A DNA stretch of 64,000 bases, taken from assembly GCF_000162755.2 (NCBI RefSeq), contig NZ_JH413808.1, positions 53,835-117,834 on the forward strand, written 5' to 3'. This stretch comes from Legionella drancourtii LLAP12. GTDB lineage: Bacteria; Pseudomonadota; Gammaproteobacteria; Legionellales; Legionellaceae. The position numbers and the translations under genes are program-made. Under the pieces are notes generated by a model. It saw only the letters and a list, made by a program, of their open reading frames with translations, was not told the origin of the DNA and made no database searches. Of this stretch, positions 42,816 through 53,269 are shown in pieces; the first letter of the stretch is position 1, and each line of letters opens with the position of its first letter.

Positions 42816-44072
42816 GGGGGCACTTTAATCGAATTAGTCTAAACTAAGTCCTTGATTTAGCGATCAAAAGGAGATTAAAGTGCCGAAGTACAATCTTATC
42901 CTAAATTTACCTGGATTTTCCATAGTAAAAGTGAGCGGATATCAACCATTATTATTAGATGTAAGCTATAACCGCTTAGCGCGTTGTAGCCACTGTCAAA
43001 GTAAGAAGGTACGGAAGAAATCCTCGTATATACGAAGAGTTCATCATGAATTAATAGGCCATAGACGAAGTATATTAAGGTTTAAAGCGTATAAGTTGTA
43101 TTGTTATGCGTGTGGTCGTTATGGTAATCAACAATTCCGTGGTATCAATAAACATCAACGCGCTACTTGGCGAGCGCAGGCTGCGGTGTTTCATGAGCAT
43201 AGCCGAGGAGTCTCTCAAAAAGACTTATCAGAGCGCTATAAGAAAGGCAAAGCGACTATAGAACGTTGGTATCAGCGCCATTATGAAGAGCAACATCGAG
43301 AATTAATTAATAAACCTTGTCCTGTAGTCTTAGGTATTGATGAACATTTCTTTAGTAAGAAAGAAGGATTTGCAACTACCTTTTGTGACTTAAGAAAACA
43401 TAAAGTATTTGACGTGGTGAAAGGACGAAGTGAAGGAGATTTAAAGTCCTATCTGCAGCAGTTGCCAGGAAAAGAGCGAGTTAAAGTGATTTGTATGGAC
43501 TTAAGCAGTACTTATCGTTCTATGGTAAAAAAGTACTTCCCTAATGCTCTGATAGTTGCTGATAGATTCCATGTAATCCGTTTAATTCAACATCAATGTA
43601 TGATGACTTATCGAGAGCTTTCCAGCGAAATAAAGAACAATAGAGGCATCTTAGCCTTATTGAGAACTAGGCCAGATAACTTGACTCAAGAGAAGAAAAC
43701 CAAGAGGGATGCGTTTTTAAGTCAAAACCCAGCTATCGATGCGATCTATCAATTTCAGCAACAGCTGCATTCTCTTTTAATGAAAAGAGCGTTAACTCAA
43801 AGGGCTTGTCGTAAAGTAATTCCTACTTTCTTGGATATGCTTACTGATTTAAAACAGAGTGGATTTAAGGCCCTAGCCTCATTAGGTAAAACACTAGCTG
43901 CATGGAAAGATGAAGTTGCCAGAATGTGGCGGTTTAGTAAATCAAATGGAATAACTGAAGGGTTCCATCGAAAGATGAAACTGATACAACGAAGAGCCTA
44001 TGGGTTTAGGAATTTTGAAAATTATAGACTGCGTGTTAAGGTGCTCTGCGGGTGATTATAGCTGCCCCCTTA
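42813..44072 (+). mobile_element. ISL3-family insertion sequence, about 1.26 kb
   Basis: Ends carry the inverted repeat TAAGGGGGCA, with weaker similarity beyond it. AAT at 42810-42812 and 44073-44075 flanks it; this 3-bp repeat is shorter than the 8 bp usual for ISL3, so the boundary may be off by a few bases. Placing the ends here restores the interrupted gene in frame. One transposase gene fills it. Confidence 0.8.
42880..44055 (+). CDS. ISL3-family transposase
   Basis: 391 residues from GTG 42880 with AAGGAG upstream. An N-terminal zinc ribbon (CSHCQSKKVRKK, then CYACGRYG) precedes the DDE domain: VVLGIDEHFF (Asp I), VICMDLSSTYRSMVKKYFPN followed by ADRFHVIRLI (Asp II), and the ISL3 end NGITEGFHRKMKLIQRRAYG (Glu). 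The frame is complete, so the element may be active. Confidence 0.93.
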   Translation: MPKYNLILNLPGFSIVKVSGYQPLLLDVSYNRLARCSHCQSKKVRKKSSYIRRVHHELIGHRRSILRFKAYKLYCYACGRYGNQQFRGINKHQRATWRAQAAVFHEHSRGVSQKDLSERYKKGKATIERWYQRHYEEQHRELINKPCPVVLGIDEHFFSKKEGFATTFCDLRKHKVFDVVKGRSEGDLKSYLQQLPGKERVKVICMDLSSTYRSMVKKYFPNALIVADRFHVIRLIQHQCMMTYRELSSEIKNNRGILALLRTRPDNLTQEKKTKRDAFLSQNPAIDAIYQFQQQLHSLLMKRALTQRACRKVIPTFLDMLTDLKQSGFKALASLGKTLAAWKDEVARMWRFSKSNGITEGFHRKMKLIQRRAYGFRNFENYRLRVKVLCG

Positions 44073-44075
44073 AAT

Positions 44076-44276
44076 GGGAAAGAGCCAATATTTGCTTATC
44101 TTCCGCAAGATGCCAAAGAATATTCCAAAGATCTAGATATTTTTATTAACCACCCAGATTTCAAAAAACGGCTGGAAGTTTTAATTTACTCTCAAAGTGA
44201 TTGTTGCATTTTGAGAAAAGATCTTACAGAAGCTCACAGTAGTACTATTAAAGAGATAGTTGATTTTTATCGTTAA
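44076..44276 (+). pseudogene. Zinc-cluster protein, 3' part after the insertion
   Basis: Sixty-six codons that continue the reading frame of the 42033 gene once the insertion and one AAT copy are removed: ...GLYTN joined to GKEPIFAYLPQDAK. The part ends NHPDFKKRLEVLIYSQSDCC and a short helical tail. It has no ribosome site of its own. Confidence 0.7.
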
Positions 44277-44490
44277 CTCTATTTCAATTGGTTCACGCAT
44301 AATTAATTAATTTTTACCCAATTTTTTGGGGCGCCATTGGGGCATTAAATTAAAATCCGGGGCTTTTTTGGGACATTTTGTAGACAATGATAGACCATGA
44401 AATACAACATAAAAATTATTAAAAACCCGCCAAATGCATTGATTTCATTGGGTTTATGATGGTCTTTGGTGGTCAGAAATGGTTTTAATG
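44277..44490 (-). promoter_or_regulatory. Relic integrase leader / attachment arm at the ICE right end
   Basis: 214 bp without a gene. Near 44329-44375 TTGGGGC-like motifs repeat three or four times, then TTTTGTAGACAATGATAGACC. This mirrors the G-run repeats and GGACAATAGTGGACA before the P4-type integrase at 2318-2480. On the minus strand a short frame starts MSQKSPGF and hits a stop. So it looks like the upstream end of a lost tmRNA-specific integrase. Confidence 0.5.
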
Positions 44491-44521
44491 ATTGGTGGAG
44501 GCGGCGGGAATCGAACCCGCG
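44491..44521 (-). repeat. att site: 31-bp tmRNA 3' end (right)
   Basis: Identical to 2481-2511. Here the sequence continues into the full tmRNA gene, so this is the gene-proximal site, reconstituted by the insertion. Confidence 0.93.
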
Positions 44522-44897
44522 TCCGCAGATCCTCTGCCTTCAGTTCTACATGCGTAGCCTTGTCATTTGATTTAACTGTGGACTCTCCGACAGGCAGGAT
44601 GGTACACAGCGATTCCCTGAGTTTCGCATTTTAATCCGGGATAAATTAAAACACTAGCTTATCTTCTATGACCGTTGATTCGATACCAATAAGCGAGCTC
44701 GGTCAACGGGGCACTGGGGTTAAGGCCAGTACACGTCGATTAGTTTAATCTGATTAAGCTGCAATAGCCCCGTCAAAAGAAACATCATCAAAGTTTGCAT
44801 TGTTTGCATTTATATTTATTGAGCCTGATTTACGAGAGATCTCATTCTCGGCATGCACCTCTGGTTTTGCAACCCCCGTCGAAGCCAGGTCGCCCCC
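44493..44897 (-). ncRNA. ssrA: tmRNA (ssrA)
   Basis: 405 nt. The 5' end GGGGGCGACCTGGCTTCGAC and the 3' end with a T-arm and encoded CCA are standard tmRNA marks and pair to form the tRNA-like part. The tag frame lies at 44807-44754 and reads from GCA to a TAA, ending ...DGAIAA; resume at the first or second GCA would give 17 or 14 residues. It frees stalled ribosomes and tags the peptide for proteolysis. The 3' end is the target of both islands. Confidence 0.95.
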
Positions 44898-44912
44898 AAT
44901 TTGTACACTTTA

Positions 44913-44918
44913 AGTATA
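44913..44918 (-). promoter_or_regulatory. -10 box of the tmRNA promoter
   Basis: TATACT on the minus strand, about 16 bases before the mature 5' end. An AT-rich stretch precedes it; no clear -35 box is seen. RNase P would trim the short leader. Confidence 0.45.
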
Positions 44919-45063
44919 ACATAAAATAATCAGGGTTTTGCATTCTTCTGCTTAAATTAGGCAAAATAGTTGAGATCCCTACTAAGAAAGGCTTGTAAGC
45001 ACTAAATTAGGATAGACTGTAATTAATAAGGATGATGTACCTGGCCTCACTCATGCGCCCTTC

Positions 45064-45092
45064 AGCCACCATCGCCCTTGGCGATGGTGGCT
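45064..45092. terminator. Hairpin terminator after oligopeptidase A gene
   Basis: Perfect 13-bp stem AGCCACCATCGCC / GGCGATGGTGGCT with a CTT loop, 24 bp past the oligopeptidase stop. No long T run follows, so efficiency is uncertain. The rest of 44898-45116 shows only the tmRNA promoter. Confidence 0.65.
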
Positions 45093-45116
45093 TGTTTCGG
45101 AAACACTTGGGCTGTT

Positions 45117-47135
45117 TTAGCCACGAATACCGTTATGGCGTAATAAGGCATCGACGGTTGCTGGGCGGCCTCTAAAGTTTTTATAGGCTTCAGCGGCTTT
45201 TCGCGAACCACCAACTTCTAAAATATTATGGAGAAAATCATGGCCCGTTTTGGGGTTTAACACGCCTTCTTCTTCAAAACGCGAAAACGCATCACTGGAT
45301 AATACTTCCGCCCAACTGTAGCTGTAATAACCTGCCGCATAGCCACCGCCAAAAATATGGCTGAAACTGTGTTGAAAGCGGTTATAAGGAACAATAGGCA
45401 GTATGCTGGTTTTGCGGCGTACGTCCGCTAAAATGTCATTAATCAAGGAATCATTATTTTTTTGATACTCTTGATGAATACGAAAATCAAAGATGGAAAA
45501 TTCCATTTGTCGCAACATCGCCATTGCGGATTGAAAGTTCTTCGCTGCGATTAAACGGGTATAGAGGGACTCAGGGAGTGGCTTTTGCGTATCAACATGG
45601 GCGGTGAGTACAGCTAGGGCGCTTTGCTCCCAACACCAGTTTTCAAAAAATTGACTGGGTAATTCCACCGCGTCCCATTCCACGCCATTGATACCAGATG
45701 CACTAAGGTAATCAACCTGGGTCAAAATATGATGCAGGCAATGACCAAATTCATGGAATAAGGTGGTCACTTCATCATGCGATAACATGGCGGGTTTATT
45801 CGCCGATGCTTTGGCAAAATTACAGGTCAACGTCGCTATGGGTAATTGCACGCTGCCATCGTCTAATCTGCGGCGGCTTTGTAAGGAATCCATCCACGCC
45901 CCACTATGCTTGTTTGGCCGCGCGAATAAATCCGTGTAAACATAACCTCGTACTTGATTGTGCTCATCAACCACACAATAGCATTGTACGTCTTTATGCC
46001 AAATATCAACGCCTTTGATTTCCTCAACACTCATGCCGTAAAGTTTTTTAACTAAATCAAATAAACCCTGCATTACTTTAGGTTGGGGAAAATAAGGACG
46101 TAAATCTTCTTGCGACAAGGCAAATAAATCCAAGCGTCTTTTCTCCGATAAATAACCAATGTCCCATGGTTTTATCGGGTCAATATGCCATTTACTAGCA
46201 GCAAATTCTTTTAATTCCGCAAATTCACCTTCACCTTGATGATGAGCGCGTCGTACTAAGTCATTCATAAAATCCATGACTTGAGTGGTTGAATCGGCCA
46301 TTTTGGTTGCCAATGATAATTCGGCAAAATTATTAAAACCTAACAATTGCGCTTGCTCATGTCGCAAAGCCAGGATTTCATTCATTAACGGCGTATTGTC
46401 GTAAGTGCCGGCATTCGGCCCTTGATCGGAAGCTCTAGTTACGTATGCATGATACATTTCCTCACGCAAGGCACGGTCATCAGCATAACTCATTACCGCT
46501 TGATAGCTAGGGTATTCCAAAGTAAAGACGTAGCCATCGAGGCCTTTTTCTACGGCCAGTTCTTTCGCGGTATTTAAGGCGTGCTCAGGTAACCCTGCAA
46601 CCCGTTGTGAGTCGGTGATGTGAATGGTAAATGCTTGGGCGGCATCTAATATATTATGCTCAAATTGATTGGATAATTCATCCAATCGCGTTTGAATCGC
46701 TTCAAACCGTTTTTTATGGTGTTCATCTAGTGCAACCCCGGATAATTGAAAGTTACGCAAAGCATCGGCAATAATTTTTTGCTGCACCGGATCGAGTGTA
46801 TGGAGATCAATGGCTTTAATTGCTTCATACAATTGATGATTTTGCCCCATAGCCGCTTCATATGCAGAAAGTGCTGGTAAACAGGCATCATAGCATTCAC
46901 GCAAAACCGGGGAATCCATCACCGCATGTAAGTGCGACATTGGCGACCAAAAACGCTCTAATTCATCGGACATATCCTCTAAAGGATACATTAAATTATC
47001 CCAGGTATAGTAATGATTTTCTTGCAGTAAGTGCTCAACCTGTTCTAAATGGCTTTTTAACATGGCCTCAAGATGAGATTTAAAGTGATTGACATCAATA
47101 TGGCTAAATTGTGGTAATCCAACTGGCGCTGACAT
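45117..47135 (-). CDS. prlC: Oligopeptidase A (M3 metallopeptidase)
   Basis: 672 residues, the full length of PrlC/OpdA. The zinc site is TTLFHEFGHCLHHILTQ (HExxH near residue 460) with the third ligand Glu downstream in GVEWDAVELPSQF. It degrades cytoplasmic peptides, including cut signal peptides. It stands alone, first gene of the core chromosome after ssrA, and faces away from the 47222 gene's start by 86 bp. Confidence 0.93.
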   Translation of the reverse strand: MSAPVGLPQFSHIDVNHFKSHLEAMLKSHLEQVEHLLQENHYYTWDNLMYPLEDMSDELERFWSPMSHLHAVMDSPVLRECYDACLPALSAYEAAMGQNHQLYEAIKAIDLHTLDPVQQKIIADALRNFQLSGVALDEHHKKRFEAIQTRLDELSNQFEHNILDAAQAFTIHITDSQRVAGLPEHALNTAKELAVEKGLDGYVFTLEYPSYQAVMSYADDRALREEMYHAYVTRASDQGPNAGTYDNTPLMNEILALRHEQAQLLGFNNFAELSLATKMADSTTQVMDFMNDLVRRAHHQGEGEFAELKEFAASKWHIDPIKPWDIGYLSEKRRLDLFALSQEDLRPYFPQPKVMQGLFDLVKKLYGMSVEEIKGVDIWHKDVQCYCVVDEHNQVRGYVYTDLFARPNKHSGAWMDSLQSRRRLDDGSVQLPIATLTCNFAKASANKPAMLSHDEVTTLFHEFGHCLHHILTQVDYLSASGINGVEWDAVELPSQFFENWCWEQSALAVLTAHVDTQKPLPESLYTRLIAAKNFQSAMAMLRQMEFSIFDFRIHQEYQKNNDSLINDILADVRRKTSILPIVPYNRFQHSFSHIFGGGYAAGYYSYSWAEVLSSDAFSRFEEEGVLNPKTGHDFLHNILEVGGSRKAAEAYKNFRGRPATVDALLRHNGIRG

Positions 47136-47221
47136 GTTGTACCTTCAAAAATTGATCTAAGATACAAAAGCATAGCACTCAATTGCGAAAGCCTCTACTG
47201 CTTAATTAGGATCCACAGCCC

Positions 47222-48568
47222 CTAAAGAAAACCCAGTCCTTGTACATTGTCACTTTCATCATCGGCATTTTCTTCATCATCGCATTCATCAGAATCAACT
47301 GGTGTCCCCAAGAGTTTCTTTTTAGGCTCATCTTTCTTAGCAAAAAAACCCAATTTCCTTATCCCCTCTGCCGGCACCTCAACCATATCTTTGGGGCGAT
47401 AATGGTTAAGGATAGGCACTAAGGCAAAATTAATTAAACAAACAAGGACAAGGCTGACTGCTCCGATCATGGGAATGATTGGCATAGCAGCGAACAAAGA
47501 TGCAGCGCAACACGTGGCCAGAAAAATGGCCATGGTAATTATTAAGTGTGAGCCTAATCGCAACATTTCAAAGGTTATCTGGTCGTCTAGTGTCTGAAGA
47601 TGTTGTTTTATCTGTCCCTCTTGCTCCTTATTTTCGGGAGCAAGAGCCATTGCTTGGTATTGTGCACGAAGGGTAAATAAGCGATTCAATTCAATATAAG
47701 CGCGCAGGGCTGAGAGTACTACGTCATAAGCAAAAAAGACGATGACTAAATAAGTCGTGAATGGTGCTGCTAAAATAAAGCAATTGACCAAACCTACCCC
47801 TATCCAGACAATGTCGTTGCCTAATTCAAACCACCGACGTTGCAATTGCCCTTGGAAGCGCACATCCCAATCTAATGTTCGTTCTTTATCACTCACCCAA
47901 GGACCTGGTAGAGTATGTTTTAGCAGGAGAAAAAGATTCGTTGTTGCACGGGGAATGAAATAAAGCCAGGCAAGATGCGGAAGAAATGGATCTATCTGTT
48001 TATCCATGTTCCTAATCAGATCACGGTACCAATCGGCACTAAAATGCAATCCAGCAACTAGATCCAATACCCGCTTGGAACGAGTGAGCAATAAGCGATA
48101 TAAGTTAGCATTTATGGTTTGCCCACGAATTTGCTGAGAAAATGAATAACCTACCTCAACTTTTACTGCTGCTGGCAACTGATTGGGAAGTATGACATTC
48201 ATTTCCTGTAAGAGGTTACGATAAATCTCTTGTTGCGCGCGCAAGCGCAGAACTTCTCTGGGAACAAGCAAATAATGTTGATAGGCGTATTCTAATAACT
48301 CGGCCAGTAAAATGGCTGCCATTAATTGCTCAGTAAGGTGCTGTTCGCTAACCGAGTGCTCTCCTGAGCAATTAGCTCTGATCTGCTGTCCCAACAGACT
48401 GTATTCCATATTTAATAGCATATGGGAAGAGACAATTTTACGATAAGATTCAGGGGCAAGTGACTTGATGCGCTCAGAGAACGTCCAATTCAATGGATTA
48501 GGATCATCAATCCCGAGAGACTGATCGATAAAAAGCGTATTTTGTAAACGTCGTATAACTGGGTTCAT
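47222..48568 (-). CDS. Membrane protein of unknown function, 448 aa
   Basis: Not recognised. The N-terminal 235 residues are soluble and helical (LRLRAQQEIYRNLLQEMNVI). Hydrophobic segments lie at about 254-290 and 343-390 (likely four membrane passes). Between them lies a coiled segment, and the acidic tail ends DSDECDDEENADDESDN then VQGLGFL. Such two-hairpin membrane proteins with charged tails occur often in Legionella and include Dot/Icm substrates; no direct evidence here. Confidence 0.6.
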   Translation of the reverse strand: MNPVIRRLQNTLFIDQSLGIDDPNPLNWTFSERIKSLAPESYRKIVSSHMLLNMEYSLLGQQIRANCSGEHSVSEQHLTEQLMAAILLAELLEYAYQHYLLVPREVLRLRAQQEIYRNLLQEMNVILPNQLPAAVKVEVGYSFSQQIRGQTINANLYRLLLTRSKRVLDLVAGLHFSADWYRDLIRNMDKQIDPFLPHLAWLYFIPRATTNLFLLLKHTLPGPWVSDKERTLDWDVRFQGQLQRRWFELGNDIVWIGVGLVNCFILAAPFTTYLVIVFFAYDVVLSALRAYIELNRLFTLRAQYQAMALAPENKEQEGQIKQHLQTLDDQITFEMLRLGSHLIITMAIFLATCCAASLFAAMPIIPMIGAVSLVLVCLINFALVPILNHYRPKDMVEVPAEGIRKLGFFAKKDEPKKKLLGTPVDSDECDDEENADDESDNVQGLGFL

Positions 48569-49008
48569 GATGTCCTAACATATTGGATATCAAAGCACAA
48601 ATTCATCTTGTCCATAAATAAGTTTAAAAGATAAATTAAAGCCTAATCTTAACAAAAAAAATACAGCAAGTAAATTCTTATAGTTATGACTGCAAATCCA
48701 TGCCGCGAAAATTAGCATTAATAACACGATTAAACCTTATATCTCAATTTTTATACCAAGTTCAACTATTCTTTTGTGATAAATCATAATCCCCTGTAGA
48801 ATTAGCAGGTTAAACCAACCGTCCTTGCTATCGATTTTAGCGTTTAAAGTATTACGTACGAATCTGCCACCAAAACCCTAAGATTTGCTTTCGTCAGCAC
48901 CAACAGCCCCTTCTTTAACAAAAGAATGGTTAAAAATGAGTTCGATTTCTTGCTGATTCATGTCTTCTGAGCGACAATAGCGCACCTAGTACGTGCATAA
49001 GAGAACGC
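48569..49008. other. Intergenic region before the glycolytic operon
   Basis: 440 bp between divergent genes. It is AT-rich with no long open frame, no clear strong hairpin and no RNA gene recognised. It must hold promoters for both the membrane-protein gene and tkt; none is distinct enough to call. Confidence 0.5.
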
Positions 49009-51009
49009 ATGAATCTGTCAAAAGAATTAGCGAATGCCATTCGTATTTTAAGTATCGATGCAGTCGAACAGGCTCAATCAGGGCATCCAGGCATGCCTTT
49101 AGGCATGGCCGATATTGCCACCGTGTTGTGGAAAAAATTTTTAAAATATAATCCGAAAAACCCACATTGGTTTAACCGTGATCGTTTTGTCTTATCTAAT
49201 GGCCATGGTTCCATGTTGCTTTATTCACTATTGCATTTGACCGGCTATAATCTGCCTATAGAAGAGCTGAAAAATTTTCGGCAATTAAATTCAAAAACCC
49301 CTGGCCACCCAGAGTTTGGTCATACTCCTGGAGTAGAAACCACTACGGGACCTTTAGGGCAAGGGTTAGCCAATGCGGTGGGTATGGCAATAGCAGAACG
49401 CGCGTTGGCCAGTCGCTATAATCATGAAGATTGCAACTTGGTCGATCATCATACTTATGCCTTTGTCGGCGATGGTTGTTTAATGGAAGGGATTTCTCAT
49501 GAAGCTTGTTCTTTTGCTGGAACATTAGGTCTTGGGAAACTTATTGTTTTTTACGACAGTAATGGCATTTCCATTGATGGAAAAGTCGACTCCTGGTTCA
49601 CTGACGATACCGCCATGCGCTTTAAGGCCTATAATTGGCAAGTCATTGAAGCCATTGATGGCCATGACCTGGATGCGATTGAACAGGCGATTGTTGCCGC
49701 ACAAGCGAATACCAGCCAACCGACATTAATTATCTGTAAGACCATCATTGGCTTAGGTTCTGCGGTTGCCGGCAGTGAAAAATCCCATGGTTCCCCCTTA
49801 GGAGCCCAAGACATTGAGAAAGTTCGTGAATTTTTTCACTGGCAGCATGCTCCTTTTGTCATCCCCGATACCATTTATCAACAATGGAGCCATGTAGAAC
49901 AAGGTGAACGCGATGAGCAACAATGGTTGTCCTTATTGCATCATTACCAGCAAAGTTATCCAATAGAGCACTACGAGTTTTTACGCCGTATCAACGGCGA
50001 TCTTCCTGACGATTGGAAAAGCCATTGCCAGGCATTCTTAGAGCAATGTCGCCGTAATGAGAAAGCCATCGCGACGCGCAAAGCCTCGCAACAGTGCATC
50101 GAACATTTTGCCCGTTCGTTGCCTGAAATGTTGGGCGGTTCTGCGGACTTAACCGGCTCAAACAATACCGATTGGTCAGGAAGCCAAGCCATCACCCATG
50201 AAGATTTTAGCGGTAATTACTTAGCCTATGGCGTGCGTGAGTTTGCAATGGCGGCCATTATGAATGGCCTGGCCGTGCACGGTGGCTTTATTCCATATGG
50301 TGGCACATTCCTGGTTTTTGCTGACTATGCGCGCAATGCCGTACGCTTAAGTGCCTTAATGAAGCAGCGCGTCATTTACGTCTTTACACATGACTCCATT
50401 GGCCTTGGTGAAGATGGACCAACCCATCAACCCGTAGAACATGCCTCCATGTTACGCATGACCCCAGACATGACCGTTTGGCGACCCGCAGACCTAATGG
50501 AAACTGCAGTTGCCTGGCAAAGTGCTCTGGAGCATCATAATGGACCCACATCTTTGCTGCTTTCGCGACAAAATTTACCCGCGTTACCGCATGGCGTAAA
50601 CGCAGCCGAGTTAATTAAAAAAGGCGGCTATATCCTTGTGGATTGCGCTGGCACGCCAGATGCCATCTTGATTGCCACAGGCTCTGAAGTTCAGCTCGCC
50701 ATTACTGCGGCAGAACAAATAAGCACGCAAGGACTAAAAGTTAGGGTAGTCTCCATGCCTTGTGCTGAGCGTTTCTTAGCCCAAGACCCAGGCTATAAAA
50801 ATCAAGTATTACCCAAGGAAGTTACTGCCCGCATCGCTATTGAAGCAGCCAGTTCAGCCTATTGGTATCAATTTGTTGGTCTCGATGGCGCCGTAATCGG
50901 CCTGGATCGCTTTGGTGTATCAGCCCCAGCAGCCAAGGCATATGACTTCCTAGGTATTACTATAGAACGAATCGTTAAAACGTTAGCAACATTAACTGTA
51001 AATAAATAA
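49009..51009 (+). CDS. tkt: Transketolase
   Basis: 666 residues, typical length. Thiamine-diphosphate site [18 protein letters not shown] (about 155) and the metal ligands in [11 protein letters not shown]; the catalytic His region is [13 protein letters not shown], and the pyrimidine domain has [18 protein letters not shown]. It moves two-carbon units between pentose-phosphate sugars. First of four genes with gap, pgk and pyk, all on the plus strand, with short gaps of 56 and 20 bp and one overlap. Confidence 0.95.
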   Translation: MNLSKELANAIRILSIDAVEQAQSGHPGMPLGMADIATVLWKKFLKYNPKNPHWFNRDRFVLSNGHGSMLLYSLLHLTGYNLPIEELKNFRQLNSKTPGHPEFGHTPGVETTTGPLGQGLANAVGMAIAERALASRYNHEDCNLVDHHTYAFVGDGCLMEGISHEACSFAGTLGLGKLIVFYDSNGISIDGKVDSWFTDDTAMRFKAYNWQVIEAIDGHDLDAIEQAIVAAQANTSQPTLIICKTIIGLGSAVAGSEKSHGSPLGAQDIEKVREFFHWQHAPFVIPDTIYQQWSHVEQGERDEQQWLSLLHHYQQSYPIEHYEFLRRINGDLPDDWKSHCQAFLEQCRRNEKAIATRKASQQCIEHFARSLPEMLGGSADLTGSNNTDWSGSQAITHEDFSGNYLAYGVREFAMAAIMNGLAVHGGFIPYGGTFLVFADYARNAVRLSALMKQRVIYVFTHDSIGLGEDGPTHQPVEHASMLRMTPDMTVWRPADLMETAVAWQSALEHHNGPTSLLLSRQNLPALPHGVNAAELIKKGGYILVDCAGTPDAILIATGSEVQLAITAAEQISTQGLKVRVVSMPCAERFLAQDPGYKNQVLPKEVTARIAIEAASSAYWYQFVGLDGAVIGLDRFGVSAPAAKAYDFLGITIERIVKTLATLTVNK

Positions 51010-51065
51010 TAGTGTAAACCGCTGTACGCAAAGGGCAGCAAAACACCTTAAATTGGAGAAGTAGT

Positions 51066-52058
51066 ATGACTATACGTGTCGCAATTAATGGCTATGGCCG
51101 CATTGGTCGTTGTATTTTAAGATCCATTTTTGAATACAACCGCCAAAATGAATTTGAAGTCGTTGCGATCAATGATTTATCAGGGATTGACGTTACCGCG
51201 CACCTGACACGCCATGATACAACCCACGGCCGCTTTCCCTCAGAAGTAACTAGCGATGGAAACATGCTCGTTGTTGATGGACATGCAATTCAAATCACCG
51301 CTGAGCGCAATCCCCTGAATTTACCGTGGAACGAATTAAATATTGATATCGTTTTTGAATGTACAGGGCTTTTTACTGAGCGTACCGCAGCAATGCAGCA
51401 TATAACGGCCGGCGCCAAGAAAGTATTGATTTCTGCTCCTGGAAAAAATGTTGATGCAACCATCGTGTACGGCGTCAACGATAACATCCTGAAAGCATCA
51501 GATGTTGTCGTATCGAATGCTTCGTGCACCACAAATTGCTTAGCTCCTGTTGTTAAGCCATTAAACGATGCATTAGGCATTGAAAATGGTTTATTAAATA
51601 CCGTGCATGCGTATACCAATGATCAAATGCTTCTAGATGGTAGTCATAAAGACTTGCACCGCGCGCGCGCCGCAGCACACAACATCATTCCAACCAAAAC
51701 TGGCGCAGCTGCTGCCGTCGGACTGGTTTTACCGGAATTAGCAGGGAAACTTGATGGGTTTGCCATGCGTGTCCCCGTGATTAACGTTTCTGCGATTGAC
51801 TTAACGTTCACAGCAGGTCGTGAAACAACAGCAGATGAAGTTAATGATATTGTCCGTCAAGCGCAAAGCCGTACCTTACAAATCAATGACGAGCCATTAG
51901 TATCCTCTGATTTTAACCATAATCCGGCATCCGCTATTTTTGACACCACGCAAACTAAAGTATTTGGTAAATTAGTTAAAATAGTTGCCTGGTATGACAA
52001 CGAATGGGGTTTTTCCAATCGTATGTTAGATACAGCATATAAGATGATGAATTGCTAA
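51066..52058 (+). CDS. gap: Glyceraldehyde-3-phosphate dehydrogenase
   Basis: 330 residues: NAD-binding [19 protein letters not shown]; catalytic Cys in [12 protein letters not shown] (about residue 154) and TVHAYTNDQ with the base His; the C-terminal [13 protein letters not shown] is standard. It turns glyceraldehyde-3-phosphate into 1,3-bisphosphoglycerate. AATTGGAGAA before ATG 51066. Confidence 0.95.
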   Translation: MTIRVAINGYGRIGRCILRSIFEYNRQNEFEVVAINDLSGIDVTAHLTRHDTTHGRFPSEVTSDGNMLVVDGHAIQITAERNPLNLPWNELNIDIVFECTGLFTERTAAMQHITAGAKKVLISAPGKNVDATIVYGVNDNILKASDVVVSNASCTTNCLAPVVKPLNDALGIENGLLNTVHAYTNDQMLLDGSHKDLHRARAAAHNIIPTKTGAAAAVGLVLPELAGKLDGFAMRVPVINVSAIDLTFTAGRETTADEVNDIVRQAQSRTLQINDEPLVSSDFNHNPASAIFDTTQTKVFGKLVKIVAWYDNEWGFSNRMLDTAYKMMNC

Positions 52059-52078
52059 CCCCCTGTGCGGAGAGAATA

Positions 52079-53269
52079 ATGAATCTGATACAAATGAGCG
52101 ACATCGATCTTTCAGGAAAGAAAGTACTAATCCGTGAAGATTTAAATGTCCCAATCAAAGATGGGATGATTACTAGCGATCAACGTCTGCAAGCAGCCTT
52201 ACCTACACTCAAGGCTGCCTTGGCATCTGGAGCGGCAGTTATGGGCTTGTCGCACCTTGGTCGTCCGGAAGAAGGACGGTTTGAAAAACGCTTTTCCCTG
52301 TACCCGGTAGCGGAATACTTAAAAGAGCATTTAAACTATCCGGTTCGTTTTGTCAGCGATTACCTCAACGGCGTGGATGCACGTCCCGGTGAATTAGTTG
52401 TTTGTGAAAACGTCCGTTTTAATCCGGGTGAGAAAAGTAATGATGAGCAGTTGGCGCGCAAACTGGCCAGTCTTTGTGACGTCTTTGTCATGGACGCTTT
52501 TGGTACAGCCCATCGCGCCCAAGCTTCTACTTATGGTGTAGCTCAATTTGCACCTATTGCAGTTGCCGGTCCTTTATTGGTTAGAGAATTAACCGCCTTA
52601 GCAAAAGCCTTGAAAGCCCCAGAAAAACCTATTGTGGCTATTGTTGGCGGTGCGAAAGTCTCCTCGAAACTAAGCTTGTTACGCCAATTGGTTGGTATGG
52701 TTGACTATCTTATCCCTGGTGGCGGTATCGCCAATACCTTTTTGAAAGCGCAAGGATTTGAAATTGGGGTGTCGCTTTATGAAGAAGACTTGTTGGATGA
52801 GGCACGTGCTATTCTCCATTTAGCGGAAGAAAAAGGTTGCTATATACCCTTACCAACCGATGTTGTAGTCGGTAAAACATTTAGTGAAACCTGCCCAGCT
52901 TATAATAAATCCCTCCATAATGTCGCTGCTGACGATATGATTCTTGATATTGGCCCAGTCACCGTCAGTGACTATGTGGAGATCATTAATAAAGCCAAAA
53001 CCATTATTTGGAATGGTCCAGTTGGTGTTTTTGAGTTTGCGCAATTTGCTTACGGCACACGTGCTTTAGCAATTGCTATTGCTGAAAGCGATGCATTTTC
53101 AATTGCTGGCGGCGGGGATACCTTGGCAGCCATCGATCTGTATGATCTGAATCAGCAAATATCTTACATTTCCACAGGAGGTGGCGCATTTCTGGAGTGT
53201 TTGGAAGGAAAAACGTTGCCAGCCGTTGCCATTTTGCAGGAGCGCGCCAAGAATGTTACGTCAGACTAA
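52079..53269 (+). CDS. pgk: Phosphoglycerate kinase
   Basis: 396 residues from ATG 52079, preceded by GGAGAG. Substrate loop [30 protein letters not shown] and the nucleotide loop [12 protein letters not shown] near the end are typical. It forms ATP from 1,3-bisphosphoglycerate. The 3' end overlaps pyk by 17 bp. Confidence 0.95.
   Translation: MNLIQMSDIDLSGKKVLIREDLNVPIKDGMITSDQRLQAALPTLKAALASGAAVMGLSHLGRPEEGRFEKRFSLYPVAEYLKEHLNYPVRFVSDYLNGVDARPGELVVCENVRFNPGEKSNDEQLARKLASLCDVFVMDAFGTAHRAQASTYGVAQFAPIAVAGPLLVRELTALAKALKAPEKPIVAIVGGAKVSSKLSLLRQLVGMVDYLIPGGGIANTFLKAQGFEIGVSLYEEDLLDEARAILHLAEEKGCYIPLPTDVVVGKTFSETCPAYNKSLHNVAADDMILDIGPVTVSDYVEIINKAKTIIWNGPVGVFEFAQFAYGTRALAIAIAESDAFSIAGGGDTLAAIDLYDLNQQISYISTGGGAFLECLEGKTLPAVAILQERAKNVTSD

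Larger units (their letters stand above)
2481..44521. mobile_element. Integrative and conjugative element with IncP-like trb/tra system, inserted in ssrA
   Basis: Bounded by identical 31-bp direct repeats (2481-2511 and 44491-44521) from the tmRNA 3' end. Inside are an integrase/excisionase/repressor block, hipBA, cargo, an lvr regulatory module, a complete trb mating-pair gene set, coupling protein, relaxase, relaxosome genes and an RP4-like oriT. Nearly all functions for conjugative transfer are present. The relaxase gene is frameshifted and no tmRNA-type integrase remains at the right end, so present mobility is uncertain. From memory it resembles the Trb islands of L. pneumophila Corby. 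Confidence 0.9.

Noticed and set aside
42811-44075. TTAA as the target duplication of the insertion sequence
   Set aside because: That choice would put a stop codon in the undisturbed gene and leave the downstream 66-codon frame unexplained; the AAT choice restores one frame.
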